Source of the DNA: Bactrocera neohumeralis
Lineage: Eukaryota > Arthropoda > Insecta > Diptera > Tephritidae
Reading direction: 5' to 3'
Assembly: GCF_024586455.1 (NCBI RefSeq)
Contig: NC_065922.1
Location: 2,480,001 to 2,544,000, forward strand
DNA length: 64,000 nucleotides
How positions within the stretch are numbered: the first letter of the stretch is position 1; each line of letters starts with the position of its first letter. Positions 1 to 13,812 of the stretch are shown here, in pieces. Below the pieces are notes generated by a model. The model was given only the letters and a program-made list of their open reading frames with translations, was not told where the DNA came from and searched no databases. The position numbers were made by a program, and so were the translations under genes.

Positions 1-2334
1 CCATCGGTAATCAGCGGAAATTGTTGGCAACGTAGATTTCCTGCGTTATGAATATTTTAACTTTCATCGCTTTTATTTTTTCTCCTTTTGAATCGTCCAT
101 CAGAGAACACCTGGTAAAAAGAAACGACTGAAACATAAGAGTGGTTGGGAGCAAATTAAAGTCGGATGACTAATATAGCTGCGGAGAACTTACAGTTATT
201 AGCATATAAAGTTGACATTTGCCTAGTCTCCTTTCTTAAGGTATGTGCACTAATTCAAAGAAAATAGCAAACCACAGTGAATCTCCTTCATCTTCACTCA
301 ATTTAGTTATCAGCGCGTTGAGCAGCTGTCAGTCTTCTTTTCTATATCCTTCTGCTTTCTTGTTGATGTTTTTTTGTCTTCTGTTATATTTCATTTTAAA
401 TATTCATCGTAATTGCTCGGCATTCGCTGCCTTTCAGCGCAAGTGATGGCTGCTTGCATGCTCTAGTCAGGTGTTTTACGATGCGGATGCAAAGGTCTAA
501 CCGACAGCTTAGAAGACCTGTGAAAGTGTTTACTGTGAGCGGGGAGGTGTTGGATGTTTTGATAAAATGGGATTAATCTCATAATGAAAATGACTACAGG
601 CGAATTAAATGTTACTTTTAATTTACTTTTTATAGATATATACGAAAACCAGTGAAGGCGATAGTCGTGAGAAGCGATTTAAAGATGAAGTACTTCCTAA
701 ACTCATTTTTATATTTATACTTGCCGGTTTATATGACTTCTTAAAATCACCATATTTTTCACCCAACTGCCTCATGCAACCATTAAACTATAAACATATG
801 TGCATATTACTTCTAAATATCATCATTAAAATAGTTTCTACTGGAGGAAAATAAATTTTCTTTACTATTTGTTTTTTCCTTAGTTTTATAACCAAAAAAA
901 TTAAAAAAAAAATGTAATGAAAAATGTAGCAGCAACCCTTCTTTGATTTCCACCCAAGCCATTCGACAGCATTGCGGATTGCCACTGTGTTTACGTATTT
1001 GAGGGCAGAGCCTCTCTGCAAAATAATAACGGCAGTTATTGTGATTGTAATATATTCGCCACTGTTCGGTTTGTGTTCTTCTACGCTAAACACTACATTT
1101 ATTGCCGACACGAAAACGATTTAAGGACTTTAAAATAAGGTCATAAATTGTTAACACATAAAATATTATTTGACGTTTAACGTATATAACGTTTTCAGTA
1201 CTTCTTTTCATACATGCAACGATTCTTTCAATAGACAAAGAATGAAATTTGTGGTCTAAATGGTTTCGATTAGAATCTGTTCCACCTAAAGAGTCTTACT
1301 TTCAAGCGAAAATAATACAACTATATTTCCCCGAATTTTCTATTTATTTCAAATTCCCAGACACTTTATTTCAATTGCACTTTCATGTAATTATTATTAA
1401 GAAGATATTAAGAGTCACGTATCCGTTTCCAAAATTGCGCCCAATGCACGCCGTTAAGTCCGTTAAGTGCAGCCTTAGCAACTTTGAGTAGTAGTACTAT
1501 ACCTTTTTAAGTGTGAGTTGATGTGCTTCCATTCGTGCCGTCAAACTTCGCATTGGAGATAGGCAAAGCAATGATCCAACACTTCACCTTTACAGTGCTG
1601 CTACCGCTTCTATACCGAAATTGCGTTATTTGGCTTATTGATAATGAAAATGACGAAAAGCTTTAGTAACTTCTGCAGTGTATGAAACAGTGAGTAAGTG
1701 AACAGTGCGTATGAGTAACTTTTTTGCTTGAAACACAGACAAACTAGCTTCACAGTCCTGGTGTTTGATACATTGAAGTTAAATTGGAAAAATCCAGGCT
1801 TTCTGTTGACTAAGTTCGCTCCCTTCCGATACTATTTAGAGGAAGAAGGTGAGTATAAACACTTACACTAAGGAAAGATTTACCATAACTCGGTTTGCTT
1901 CTATCCACTATCGCTGTCGTTCCTTGTAGATTATATGCCTCATCGAAGCGGCATCGGGGCTCACCATACATATCGCTGTCATTGGAATAATTTTTTTGAA
2001 TATTTTTATGACTAGTGACTTATTATTTAAGTTGTGAATCCATAGCCCGAAATTTGATTTTTTTACAGAGTTTGGTAAAGGCATTGAATACTTTTTCCAG
2101 TCATATGAGTTGACTTATAATTGAGAAAACCACTACAATACCCAAATCGAATAAAAACAAATTTTGCTATAATTTACTTCTTATTTCTTGCGACAAATAC
2201 TATGAACTATGTTTCTTACCCTCCTAGTAATTTTTTTTCACACAATTAGATTGTTTCAGTTTACCACTGTTTTAAGTTCGCATCCCTAGGTTTACTTGTC
2301 TGTAGAATGCATACATTTACAAACGTTGTGGAAA
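1..2334. other. intronic sequence, no gene seen
   Basis: AT-rich with only short chance frames. The stretch around 375-460 (CATCGTAATTGCTCGGCA) faintly resembles 22415-22445 and 63075-63105. Confidence 0.5.
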
Positions 2335-2640
2335 ATGTTTCATAATTTCATTAAAGTTACTGTGGATAATACAGTAATTTACTGCTTTCAATCAAATGCT
2401 GCCATTACCGTCCCTTTGTTCGTCAGTGCTTATGTCTCCGCTTTCCACACTTTTGCATTCCCCGGAAGAAGACAGCAATTGAATTAAAAATAATTTTTGA
2501 TTTATGCAACCATAAAGCTTTATTATCCACATATAAAAAGTGGAAAATTGAAAATAAACGAGTTTACACCTGGAACTGACATGGAAAAATCAAACTGCTT
2601 GCAAATGCAATATGTTGCGTATACGCAATAGCGTACACAG
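2335..2640 (+). repeat. duplicated block A, copy 1
   Basis: It shares TTTATGCAACCATAAAGCTT, AAAATAAACGAGTTTACACC and GCAATATGTTGCGTA in the same order with 30190-30478, and more weakly with 45770-45965. The offset to copy 2 is 27840 bases at these anchors. It is non-coding, and no transposon ends are visible at its limits. Confidence 0.85.
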
Positions 2641-5600
2641 TAAGTAGCATTGTTTTGGCAGGTGCGCAAACAACTCATTCCAAGGGCGACTGACACAACG
2701 ACTAATTAACCAGGAGCGAGTAATAAGCTTTCAGCTGACTATCATGGTTTTGGCCTTGCAACGAGCAATTACAGTTGGATTTGCGTCAAATTTGGTTGTC
2801 AGTAAAACACAGCTTTGAACTTACTATACAATGATCCAAATCAGTGTTTAAATGAGTAATTAGCAACAGGAGGCTTTTCAAAGACATGCCAACTCAATTA
2901 TAATTGGATATGCCAGAAATGTCAAACAGTGGATTAATTTCAAATATCTTCATTAAAGCACTTCCTTACGTCTTAACAGTTTTCTCTATAAAAATATTGA
3001 TCCAATGTATTTTTTCACAAAATTTAGTAATTTAAATAGAAATAGAAAATGTCTTGAAAAATTAGCATTTTTCTTGTCAATAAATTTAAAATTACAAATT
3101 ACATTTAAGCTTAGGTCGTAACACGTAGTTTCTGCAGAAAACGTAGATGGAAATCCCTAATAGAACGCAATATCTGTGGCTGGATACAAGTAATACAAGC
3201 ACTAGCGAGGAACACTAACAAGTACATTTCAATCCGCTAAGCCGCTGACACTCCTATAAATATGTGACCACCTTTGCTGTTGTCCAACCAGAACAAATTT
3301 TTAAAAAGTAAAATTTGCATTCAATTCTATAGGCAGCCACTAACCACAGATAAAATAATAATTCCATTCAAAAGTCACATTTAACACAGATTTTTTTAAC
3401 AAAGCTTTCTTTTCAATGCTTTCAGCAGAGCCTCTTAGACAAGATTTCTTTCCTCGACCTCTCGTTTATTCGTTTTTGTACGCACTTGGCCTCACCTACT
3501 TTCACTTCCCCTTTGTGTGTTCACTAAACAATAGTCAGAGCAGAATTTTTCTTTTAGACCGTCACTCAGTCAATCATTCATAATCCAGTCTGAGTTTGCT
3601 TATCAGAGCTTTTGCATAAATGAATATTTGCTGAAGGCTGGAGGATTTGCCAGAACTTAGCGAAATGTTCAAAAGCGTTGCATGAATCATTCGCTTTGCA
3701 AAGTGTGACATTGATAAATTTGCTGAAGCCTCTGCATGGAACGCCCGAATCTTAGCTTTAAATTTTATAGAGACTAGCTGGTGTTGTGTGGTATCGCAAG
3801 TGAAAATGTCAAACGGCCACCCTCTTATGTTGGCAAAATATAACAGCGTGCATGATTAAAGCGTGTCTTAATTTGCGTTTGAGTTAATTGCATACGTGCA
3901 AACACTGGACTTCACTGAAACGAAAACCCCACCAACTTTTTGTTTGGAGCGCATGCGCGACTAGACAATCATGATATAGTTCAAGAGAAAAAGAATTTGT
4001 ATACTTTCCACATTTTGCCGCTAAAATGAATACGCGCAGTGGTGTTTGGTGGTGGATGAGCCAGGATTATTCTTTAGCTCTTTTAAATTTTTTTTTTTTT
4101 ACTAAAATAAAAGCTTAATTAACATTATTGAGATTATAATATCTATAATAAGGCAACGTTTGTACATATATTAGCTAATTGGTTGCCCTTCAACCTCTTG
4201 ATTGAGCATTTCGGTTTATTTTTCACCATAGAGCCTTATTTTCAACTAAATTTTCCTTCAGCAAAATTTACTTCTTTCTTAATTTCATCAATACTTTTAT
4301 CTAAAACATTATTTATTCGAATTTTATCTGTCAAATAATTTATCTTAAACCAACATGGAAACAAAAGTCGTGTTTTTGTATTAAAATTTTAAAAAGAAAA
4401 ATTTAAATTTTAAATTTACGGCACAATATGGAATTATCCTTTCTATTAAGATGATTCGGACTTATATCTTCAATAAGGAGTGTACTGCACTTTATGTAAT
4501 GCACTAGATAGAGTGTAAGAATGAACATTTTTCAGTGTCAGACAAGAAGCAGAGAAGAGGTCAAGAGTAAATAAAAGGGAATAAATCACAAAACAAAAGT
4601 CAGTTCACAACCGAAACGGGGTTAAACAGAGATCCAAATATAAACTAGAACAACAAATGCATGCCCTCGTCTGCAACAGCAATTCAGGAATTATAATAAC
4701 GAGTGTTTGTGAAACTAAAGTACATTTGAAAACGAAAGCTTGTCACAGCAGTAGCAGAATGTTGAAGTCAAAAGTGTCCTAGCGAAATTTCAGTAGCAAA
4801 AGGATATTAATAGAGGTGGAATGTTCAGCTAGAGGTGTAGCATAAGGCTCCGCTTCGGTTAGCAAACAAATGTAGGAGGGAAAATTCTCCCACTTTATTT
4901 GTAATTTTTTAGTATTTACGTTTCTTGCACGCTCATTCAAATGTGATAAAACTCACCATCCAAGGAATAAATTGCATGCTTCTCGAGACAACTAACGAAA
5001 TTGTCTGAATATGTAGGAATAAAAACCTAAAAAGCGTGTCAGCTGGAAATGATGTTTTACACTATTGATGTTTTTAGTTTTCGGTGCAATGTATGTTCTG
5101 AATTATATTTATGGTGCTTAATGCTGATTCAGGCAGTTCACCATAAATACGACAAGAGTAGAATAACTGGCAACTGGTGGCATACGGGGAAGCATTTCAT
5201 CATTAGTGGTATTAATCTAAGCTTTATTTATGTGTGAATTTGCCGCATTGGCATCAAAATGATATGAGTATAGACTTGAAGGTATGTTTGTAAATTTTGC
5301 TTACATAATTTTCTCTGTAGCCAAGGTATAATTTGAAAGGTTATGATGAAAAAATGTTCATTACAATAACTAAAAGCACACAACAGGTTTACATTGCTGG
5401 CATTTTTACTGTTTTGCTTCACTCAAATTGTAAACAATTCTCCGCTGACGTTTGACATTTCAATATTTTCTTTCATGGAGGCTGAGTTTAATAGAATTTG
5501 CAAAACTGCAGTTTGCTGACATCCAAAATTAATGAGTGTAATTTAATTATTTTAATGGTCCGTGAACTCTTTTAACTTTGTAAAAGTATAAATATTACTT

Positions 5601-6264
5601 CTACATAAACAATCTTAGAGTAGACATTTCAAACCAAAGGGTTATAAAATTAATGGGTGATTGCATTTTATTTCGAAACGTTCTACGAGAATGTGTTCGA
5701 TAATTTGCCTAACATTACAAAAACTTTCAAAATACGATCAATCTTTTAACGGTGAGTTTTGGCTAAGAAAATTACTCACTACAAATGAGGGAGATTATTC
5801 TCTCTTTCATTTAACCGCAGACTGCTGGAACTAATGACGGAAACAAAATAACAGACAAAAGTTATGTAATATTCGTTTAAATTCAGGACGCAACGAACTT
5901 CCGATTAACAAATGTTTATATATCGACGCAGAAGGAGCCTATTTTGAAAGTTTTTAAAGCACTGTAACGTTTGGTTCAATAAATTTTTATAAACGAACTC
6001 AGTCCTGTTACTTTCCGGACAAACCCTGTATGCCCCACAGAGCACTTTTGTCTCATAAGGCAATTGGAGTAGCGAAATTCCGTTTTATCGCTCACTCCAC
6101 TTGAGATGCTCTGAAGTTACCATTCTCGCAACTTCTTATGGTTTTGAAAAAAAAAAAAATAAGTTTTATAATTTTGGTAATATTCTGTTTTCTTTGCTGT
6201 AACTAATTACGAAGTATTTTAGCGAATTGCCGCTGCCACAGGTACAAACTATTTCAAAAGTCGT
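2641..6264. other. intronic spacer within duplicated copy 1, no gene seen
   Basis: Homopolymer-rich AT sequence with no frame over about 65 codons. I could not pick out counterparts of blocks I and J here by eye, so they may be missing from copy 1. Confidence 0.45.
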
Positions 6265-7190
6265 GGTAATGCTCGTGTACTTGACACTAGCTGCTGCGTT
6301 TCTTATCACTTAGCTTTGGTTGCGTGAGGCTGAGTGCCACCATAAATCTCACTCGTAAATTTCTCTTGTGCCATTTGTTGAATTTTGGGATACTGTTTCC
6401 TGTACTCTGTTCTCCATGTCTTCGTTTGTTAAATGGTTCCTTCTTTACAAGTTTTTCAGTTTGGCTTCTTTTATATATTTTTTAAACAAGACGCAATAGA
6501 CGTTGCAGTAAGTATTTAATGTCGAAGAAAGAGAAATTTTCTGGGAGGTTCTCGCAAAATATCTGTAATTTTTTTTTCTGATTGAAAATGTTTGTGTTTT
6601 TTGTACATCATCAATAAGCTGTTATGAAAGACTTGTCAGAAATGTACATATAAAAACATATATAAAAGTCAAGGTTCGCCGTTGCTGCGAAATTTTAGAT
6701 TATATTATTCGTTAAAATTGAAAATCTATTGAGAAGAACATATGGTATTAGTCCCTTGAATATCAAGGCTGTAAGGCTTTAAGGTGATTGAGCACAAAAG
6801 AAAAACCAAAACATATTACAAGTCTCCAAAAGAGCATTTGTTTAAAATAAGGAACTTTGATCTGTCTGTATTGTCGAGGTGATGGCGTCAGTTTGCAGTA
6901 ACCATCGACTCCCTTGAGGCTTCACCAGCGAAACTGTGTACGCTCATTTCGATCTCGCTTCCATTCTGAGCACAAAGAGAACCGCCTGCATACTTGGGTG
7001 AGGGGCATTTAAATATTTTCACAAAATTATTTTTGCTAGCTTAGTGGCTGTTTCTTTTCTTTGGGTCAAGGCTACTGCGTTTAGGCAGCGTAAAAATGTG
7101 AGTTCCTTCGTCTTTGGTGTGAGCTTTTACAGGCGTACTACGCTTGAGTCTGTTAAACTAGATTTAATTTTGCATTTCTTATTATTTTAT
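6265..7190 (+). repeat. duplicated block B, copy 1
   Basis: Its head (GTGTACTTGACACTAGCTGC, TCTTATCACTTAGC) matches 35115-35160. CATCGACTCCCTTGAGGCTT, CACCAGCGAAACTGTG and GCCTGCATACTTGGGT (6904-6996) match 35752-35853. TTTGGGTCAAGGCTACTGCG (about 7060) matches 35910 and 51788. About 200 bp present in copies 2 and 3 after that point is missing here; TCTGTTAAACTAGATTTAAT (about 7150) picks up again at 36245 and 52115. Confidence 0.88.
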
Positions 7191-8569
7191 GAAAACTATG
7201 CTGGTCGTCCACCACGGTCTCTATCTTCTTACTTTTTTCACATTATTAAAGTGAGAACGTCAAATAGTTATCGATCAAATAGTAATAGTCTCGCCAAATG
7301 TGAATTTGATGATTTTGATTTTGATTTTCTATGCTCTTTTTCTGCCATTCAAGGAAATAGAGAAGTATTCAGTAAGTCCCTAAGCAATAAAAGGTGCTGC
7401 CGTTGACATTGAAATTTGTAATTATTTGGTAATTATTTGCTAAACAATAATTTCTATATCGAGAAAAACATCTTGTGCGAATTCATTTGCATTTCATCAT
7501 TCAATTTGAAAGAAAGTGAAAGATACATTCTCATAGAAAGGAAACCACATTACTCTCACTATTATTCTCCCGGAGTTGACGCTGTTGTATCCTCAGCAGG
7601 AATGTTGAACAAGGCAAAAACCTACTGGCAAGGGAATGCAAACAACTCCTTCCAAAGAGAAGGTTACAATAAAGATGCCAACTTGAAAGTGTAATCTGCG
7701 TCTCTGCAGCTAAATAAAATTTAATTAAAATTAGTTCAGGGGTTAGTCACACCTCAGCTACAAGTAATGTTTCAAGCAAGCTGAATGTCACCTTGGGAGA
7801 TGGAAACACGAGGTGTGAACGGAACGACTTAAGCTTGTTGGCAAAATTAGACAAGGAACGTGCGAACTTACTTCAATGTTGCAATTCGTGCGGAATTTTG
7901 CTGTCATTTATCCCGGGTATGAAGCCACATGAGACTCACCTTGCTGCTTTTTCATTTGTTCCACAGTATAGAAAACACCACAATGTCTGTATGTGAGGGC
8001 GCGTTCGCAAACTTTTCTCTGCATGCATGTTATTATTTATGAGCGGTAACTTTGTATCCACAGGTAACAGGCCAACCCCTTAAGCTTTTTTGCCAGCAGT
8101 ATTTAATCTCGAGTAGGTGTAAAAACTCTTGAGTATGAAATTTATTGCTCCCTGCGATCTTTCTTCTCCCCCACGCTGTGGCTGCTGGATGGCAACAGAT
8201 TTACATATTATCCATTTGCCGTAACTGCAGATTCGTGAAATTTTATTTAGAGCTTTTCAAATTACAACGCAAATTTTTTGTATTTGAAAAAGTATCAAAA
8301 TCATGCAAAAAATCCCTGTTTTACACACTTAGAGCCCCAATTTTCCTTATTTTTAGCACAACTATTTGGAGATAAAGGTTATTAATAAATATTATTTTAT
8401 TACAATTTTTATTTTATATTATTTAAAAATATTGTTGTAGAGAAAAAATAATCAATTACCCACTCAGTGAAAATGTCATCATTTCCTTATGGCCATTTTC
8501 CAAAGCAAAATCGCAGAAAACAAAATTTCCATCTCAAACTTTGCCAAACCACATTTCTAATGTCCTTAC
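7191..8569. other. intronic spacer between blocks B and F of copy 1
   Basis: Short frames at 7437-7694 and 7793-7996 have no recognisable motif. The counterpart of block E was not recognised here. Confidence 0.45.
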
Positions 8570-9180
8570 CAAATGCGCAAGGTCACTTCAGTAGGTTTTT
8601 CGTAAATGCTAGAGAATGTGCCTGGGCGCGCACAAATGGCAAAAAACACCGAACTTCTTTCATTTATTAAAAAAAGTGAAACCTTAGAAACGTGCGAGTA
8701 TTTTCCAGCAACGACTGCGCAGCGTGCATCCTCAGATGAGCGAGCGGAAGTCAAATCACTTGGTCACATTCCCAGCAGAGGCGTGTGGTCGAGCCAAAAT
8801 ATTACACTTGCGTGGCCGACGAATGCAATTTTCATGCAGGGCAACAACACAAGCAAAAAACTCGATTTTATTCCCCTTGCTTAAGGCAACCAAATATTAC
8901 AACGACAATAATGTATACAGTTAGGTTTTTTCTTAACACATAAGCAAATGTATCGACGCCCTGATGCGGTTGGACCGTCCACACTTTTGCTTAGGATAAT
9001 TGCTTCAAAGAGTTTGCATGTGAACTACCTCTATGGAGTAATTTTCTTGGGATAAAGGCCAAAGCCAAAAACGTACAGTAAATTATAAAATATGGCAAGA
9101 AGCCGTGCAATGGAATGCAAGTGGAATACAACATTAGTCACAATTTCAAGGTGAGCAACTTCGGCTTCAAGTATTTACAG
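8570..9180 (+). repeat. duplicated block F, copy 1
   Basis: AAGGTCACTTCAGTAGG (8580), GTGGTCGAGCCAAAATATTA (8788), ATCGACGCCCTGATG with TTGGACCGTCCACA (8952) and GAGCAACTTCGGCTTCAA (9153) recur in the same order in copies 2 and 3. Confidence 0.85.
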
Positions 9181-10906
9181 TCTGTCAAGAAAGTATCTTC
9201 ATTTTTCCCTCTCATGTCCCGCTTATATGGAATACAAATAAATATATTTTCCTAGGTTGGTACAACTGTCAGTTGACTTAAACTCCGCGATGTGTTCTCT
9301 TTACCACATTCGACTCACACATGCAAGCACACATGATTGCGTTGATTTCGGTTGCATGTGGTTTAATATGTGTGTGGGTATAGTTTCTTTGGCGCTTAAG
9401 AGTTTAAATCCATCACATTGCAACCTCATCACATTTGCCAACTAACAATCAATTTATAATTTTTCGGCGCTTTAGTGCCGTCTGCATTTAACAAATGTGA
9501 GATTTATCAAGAATTTACATTTTTAAAAAATTACTCACAATTTAACATTGACGTTTTGTAGAATATGGTACATAGAGCATAGTTAGCAAATGTTATATTT
9601 CAACTACACTAACTCACACTCGTTTCTTTACAGTTGGCAATCTGTGACCAATATTTTTATATTTCAATTATCGGGAACGTCAAAATGAGGTCTCCAATTT
9701 TCGCAAAATATAGTTTTGGCAAAGCAAACGAAAATAGAGACATGCTCAAGCAAACAAACGTCGCTGGAACAAAAGTCCAAAGCAACAAATTACAGGAAGG
9801 CTGAGCTGCATGCTTGGAAAGCATTTCATCGTGAATTGCGGCAAAGCGGTATCGTATGAGAAATTGCTGAAAACATAAACAGCATATTGGAAATGAGCGG
9901 CAAAGGGAAGTAGTTTCTAAAATTTCACAAACGAATAAGATCGCCAAATACGCCCAATTCATATTTTTCAAACACAAACATACAAAGAGGTATATGAGTG
10001 TGATCAAATACGTATGTACATTGGACTATTTGCAACAGAGCGTTGCTTCATTGACACGTGTTCCACATTTCGGCTTGCTTGAATGCAATTTACATGGCAC
10101 AATTCCCAAATAAGTGATCGGTAGTAGTGAAAATGTAAAAAGAAAAAAAATATGAGAATATACAAACACACTTACATCTCACCATTGGACACTCAAATTA
10201 TGTCACTCATACGCACTGTCACCTTCGTCGTCTGCAACAATTTAATAGGGTGTTTTCGAAGCGCAATAGTAATTTCACTTGTCTGGTACAATAAGAAAGC
10301 ATTAACCGTACCTATTCCAAGCCATAATTAGTTGTTCAAAATTGCAGCTTCCAAATTTGAAAGTACTTCATCACAAGACTAAAGTTTTCATATTTTTCTC
10401 GCCACTTGACATAATTTGTATTTATTTTCTGCCTGTCCGACGCTAATCAATCTGTGTAATGCTGGGCTATGTTCAGAGTTGAAAGCAATTTGTATTCCGA
10501 TCAATCGATCGATTAATCGACACTTTTCCCTATGCTGTCATGCAATTTGTTTCCTCATTTTGTTTTGTTTTAGTTACATAAAGATAAGTTATTTATTTGA
10601 AATTTTTGTTTCTTATTCGGTTACATCGGTTTAATTTTTCATTGGTATATTCTTGTGCTTTCAGTTTATGAAGGATACTTTTTGTTGTGGTATGAAATGT
10701 ATGTGTAACAATATTTATTATATTTGCTGTACTTACTTACTTGAGAAAGTTAAGTAAGCAAAAGGTTTTTCTCATCCTTTAACAACTTTTATCTGTCGCT
10801 AGAGAAAGATTGTTTTATGAGTAAGTAGATAATTCCTTACATTTCAGCTAGAATTCGGTGCAATATGCCTCATTCTAGTGTACGGCTTAGGATAGAGCAA
10901 ATATAT
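9181..10906. other. intronic spacer, no gene seen
   Basis: No element or exon recognised. A minus-strand frame at 9657-10007 (116 codons) is Phe/Leu/Cys-rich and without motifs, as expected for chance in AT-rich DNA. Confidence 0.5.
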
Positions 10907-11821
10907 AAGGTCTGTCGCAAAAGAAACAGAACTTTTTAAATATAACTGTTTCTGGTGCCGTCACCCATTGGTGGGTATATGAAATAAAAAGTTTGATTTC
11001 TTGTTGACATTTCATAAAAATTTTAAGACAATTGGATAACTACAATCGATGTTATCGATCAAGAAGTGACAACAGCTTTTGGTCATCGGTAGTAAAATGC
11101 ATTTTGAACATAGAGCAAATATTAAATTTTGTTTTAAACCAGGGAAAACGTTTACTGAAACATTTCAAATGATGAAAAAAGTTTATGGTCATCAGTGCCT
11201 ATCCCGTAGTAATGTGCATGAGTGGTTTAAGCGATTCCAAGAAGGTCGTGAGGACCTCTGTGACGATCAGAAGTCGGTCGTCTTCAGAAGTCAAAAATAA
11301 AGAAAATGCTGACTTGTTTTTACGATTCCGAGGGTATTGTACACCGAGAGTTCGTCCCACCTGGCCAAACGATTAATGCTGTGTTTTACCTTGGTGTTAT
11401 GAAGCGTCTTTTATCATGCATTCGTCGTGCTCGACCACAATACCGTGAGGCAGGGTTCTGACGCCTGTTACACGATAATGCGCCGTGTCATTGGTTGACG
11501 CTTGTCACTGATTTTTTGTCAAAAAACTCCATATTAACCATTAATCACTCACCCTCCCATCTGATCTGGCACCCTGTGACTTCATTTGTCCATGAAAGGA
11601 CACTGGTTTCAGGACATTTCAGCTATCCAAAAGGCGACGACCGATATTCTCAAGAGCATTCCGAAAAATGACCTTAAACACTCATTTTAAATGCTAATTG
11701 ACCGGGCTAAACGCTGTATCGAAGCACAAGGAAACTACTGTGAATAAAAAAATATAACTTTTGAAAAATATTAATTTTTTGTTGTTTTTTTAACAGTCCT
11801 GTTTCTTTTGCGACAGACCTT
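10907..11821 (+). mobile_element. irritans-type mariner with a central deletion (about 915 bp)
   Basis: Terminal inverted repeats begin AAGGTCTGTCGCAAAAGAAA. The left repeat (10907-10933) and the reverse complement of the right one (11795-11821) differ at about one base in 27. TA dinucleotides lie within a few bases of both ends. Inside is a shortened transposase in the plus direction. An intact member would be about 1.3 kb, so roughly 350-400 bp are missing from the middle of the coding region. The ends resemble those of the 13.8-kb element, which suggests related lineages. Confidence 0.93.
11097..11747 (+). pseudogene. mariner transposase remnant (irritans type), centre deleted
   Basis: From ATG 11097 it reads MHFEHRANIKFCFKPGKTFT, then MMKKVYGHQCLSRSNVHEWF and KRFQEGREDL, the N-terminal DNA-binding part of irritans-type mariners. 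Near 11285 the frame jumps across a deletion into the catalytic half: KKMLTCFYDSEGIVHREFVP, PPGQTINAVFYLGVMKRLL. The region expected to carry the first catalytic Asp is missing. An in-frame TGA sits at 11459-11461. LHDNAPCHW (second Asp) follows, then a frameshift before SDLAPCDF (third Asp). The tail CIEAQGNYCE ends at TAA 11745-11747. At 217 codons against about 345 for the family, it cannot be functional. Confidence 0.93.
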
Positions 11822-13812
11822 GTATATAACCCAAATAAAATCTGAATCTCTTCCACACTCTGGTACACACATACATACATATATGCGAATATATCTGTCA
11901 ACCGTAAATCAACAGTTTGTCTTGGACACACATCAATTTCGCTAATTGTGCAGTCGTAATTCGATAAAACGTTGCTCAGGTGTTGCCGCCTGGTGTGAAT
12001 TAATTAAGCTTAATGTTTATGGTGGTAGCCACCGCTCTTCATAGATTAACATTCGTACATACATGAGTATTATATAATTATATTATGTGCTGGCCATCTC
12101 TGTGCAAAATGAGTAATATGAGCAGGATATTAAGGTAAATAACAGTGTTTTACGTGATTAATTAATTCATATGCGGAGTGCAGTTCCCTTTATAGATCAG
12201 ACAACAAAGTTATTAAAATAATAATTGGTTCAAAATATTACTTCAGATATTTCATTTCGATGATAATTCAGTCATCGCAGTTTTTAAAAATATATGAAAA
12301 AATCAGCAATGTCAGTGCTAGTTCTGCATTTTTTTTATTATATGAGTATACATTTATAGCCAATAGTTATCGATTCAGTTCGTTGGTGAGATAAAAATAA
12401 TAAAATTAAGTGTAAGAGTAACTTGCTTAATGAGCAAATATTTCACCCATTAAGTCCTTCCAGTATGTAATATATTACATTATAATTCAAATAACAGATC
12501 TGTTATTAATAGTTAAAAAGCTTAACACATTTGTGAAGTTTTTTGTCATCACTTATAATGGGCAATTAACTAAAAATGTCACTTTAATTGCTTTCCAAAG
12601 TACTTTTAAAAATTGCTTATTTATCAACAAAACATCCACACTAACTTATCTGAGATATAAAAATAAAAATATATTGTTTTATAAGCTTTGCACATTTTAA
12701 CTATTTCACCACCGTTCAGTTATTTGATTTCTTTGCTCTAAGACTCATGCAACATTTCAATTGGCTATTTGCCAGAGAATTGCTCATACTTTCTATTTAA
12801 ATTTAAAATTAATTGACTTTTTTGTTCTAAATACAAATGCTTGTGTGTTTTTTTTTTTTGTTGGGTTGGTATTTATTTAAAAATAAATTAAATTTACTGG
12901 CGATCAATAAAAAATTGAGGGAATTCAATTGAACAAGGGCAATTGCAAATAATTGTGGCAGTGATTGAACAAGCGAGTTTCCATTTGAAAGCTGCTACTT
13001 TGGCAACTCGTATTTAATAAAATTAACAGCAGCAATGAGACAAAAACTATTTTTTCGAACCGAGAAAAAAGCTTGAGCGATTGCGCAATTGCTCGGTAAA
13101 CTGAGAAAACGTGTAGTAATATGTAGGCTGATTGGCATTTATGTTGCAAGCTAAATAAAATATAACTCAGTAGGGCACGAAATAATGCACAAACATATTC
13201 TTACCCATAACAATGTAAATGCAATATGGCAAATTGTTGAAAATTTTGACTAATTAGAGTTGCCACATAGTTTTTCTGAAAGTTTCGTGCTCAAAATGTT
13301 TGCCTGCTGTTTTAGTTGCTGTCAGCTCCTGTTTATTTTTCCTAGTGTCGTTAAACATCACTTATGGGGCATAGCCATACAACTCAGATGCACCACAGTG
13401 CGCAGACATGCACGTGACGCTTGCTGACGTGCCGTTAAATAAATAAACGCCTTTGACGCCAACAGCTATATTTAAATTATTACAGATGTTCTTACTTTGA
13501 TAATGTGTTAAGTTTCAGTTGGAGCTTAAGCCATTTAGCAGAACCAAATTTAAAATTTTTTTCTAATATCTTTTTGCCTAATTTTTGGCTAGAAATCTAT
13601 CGGACTTTTTATGTATAAGTCTAGACAAGTTGTAGTTCATTCAAATGTAAAATATAGAAATAAATCAAGGTTATGTTTTTTCATAATTGTGAGGAGTACG
13701 CAAACAGATTGAAAGGCAGAGGTATAAGTCTAAGCTCCGATTTAAATTATGGGCCAACTGGGCATAAGAAATGTTGATATGACTGACTAAGAAACAACTA
13801 AGCCATTTGCAA
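11822..13812. other. intronic spacer between two mariners, no gene seen
   Basis: AT-rich sequence with poly-T tracts and no reading frame of interest. Confidence 0.5.
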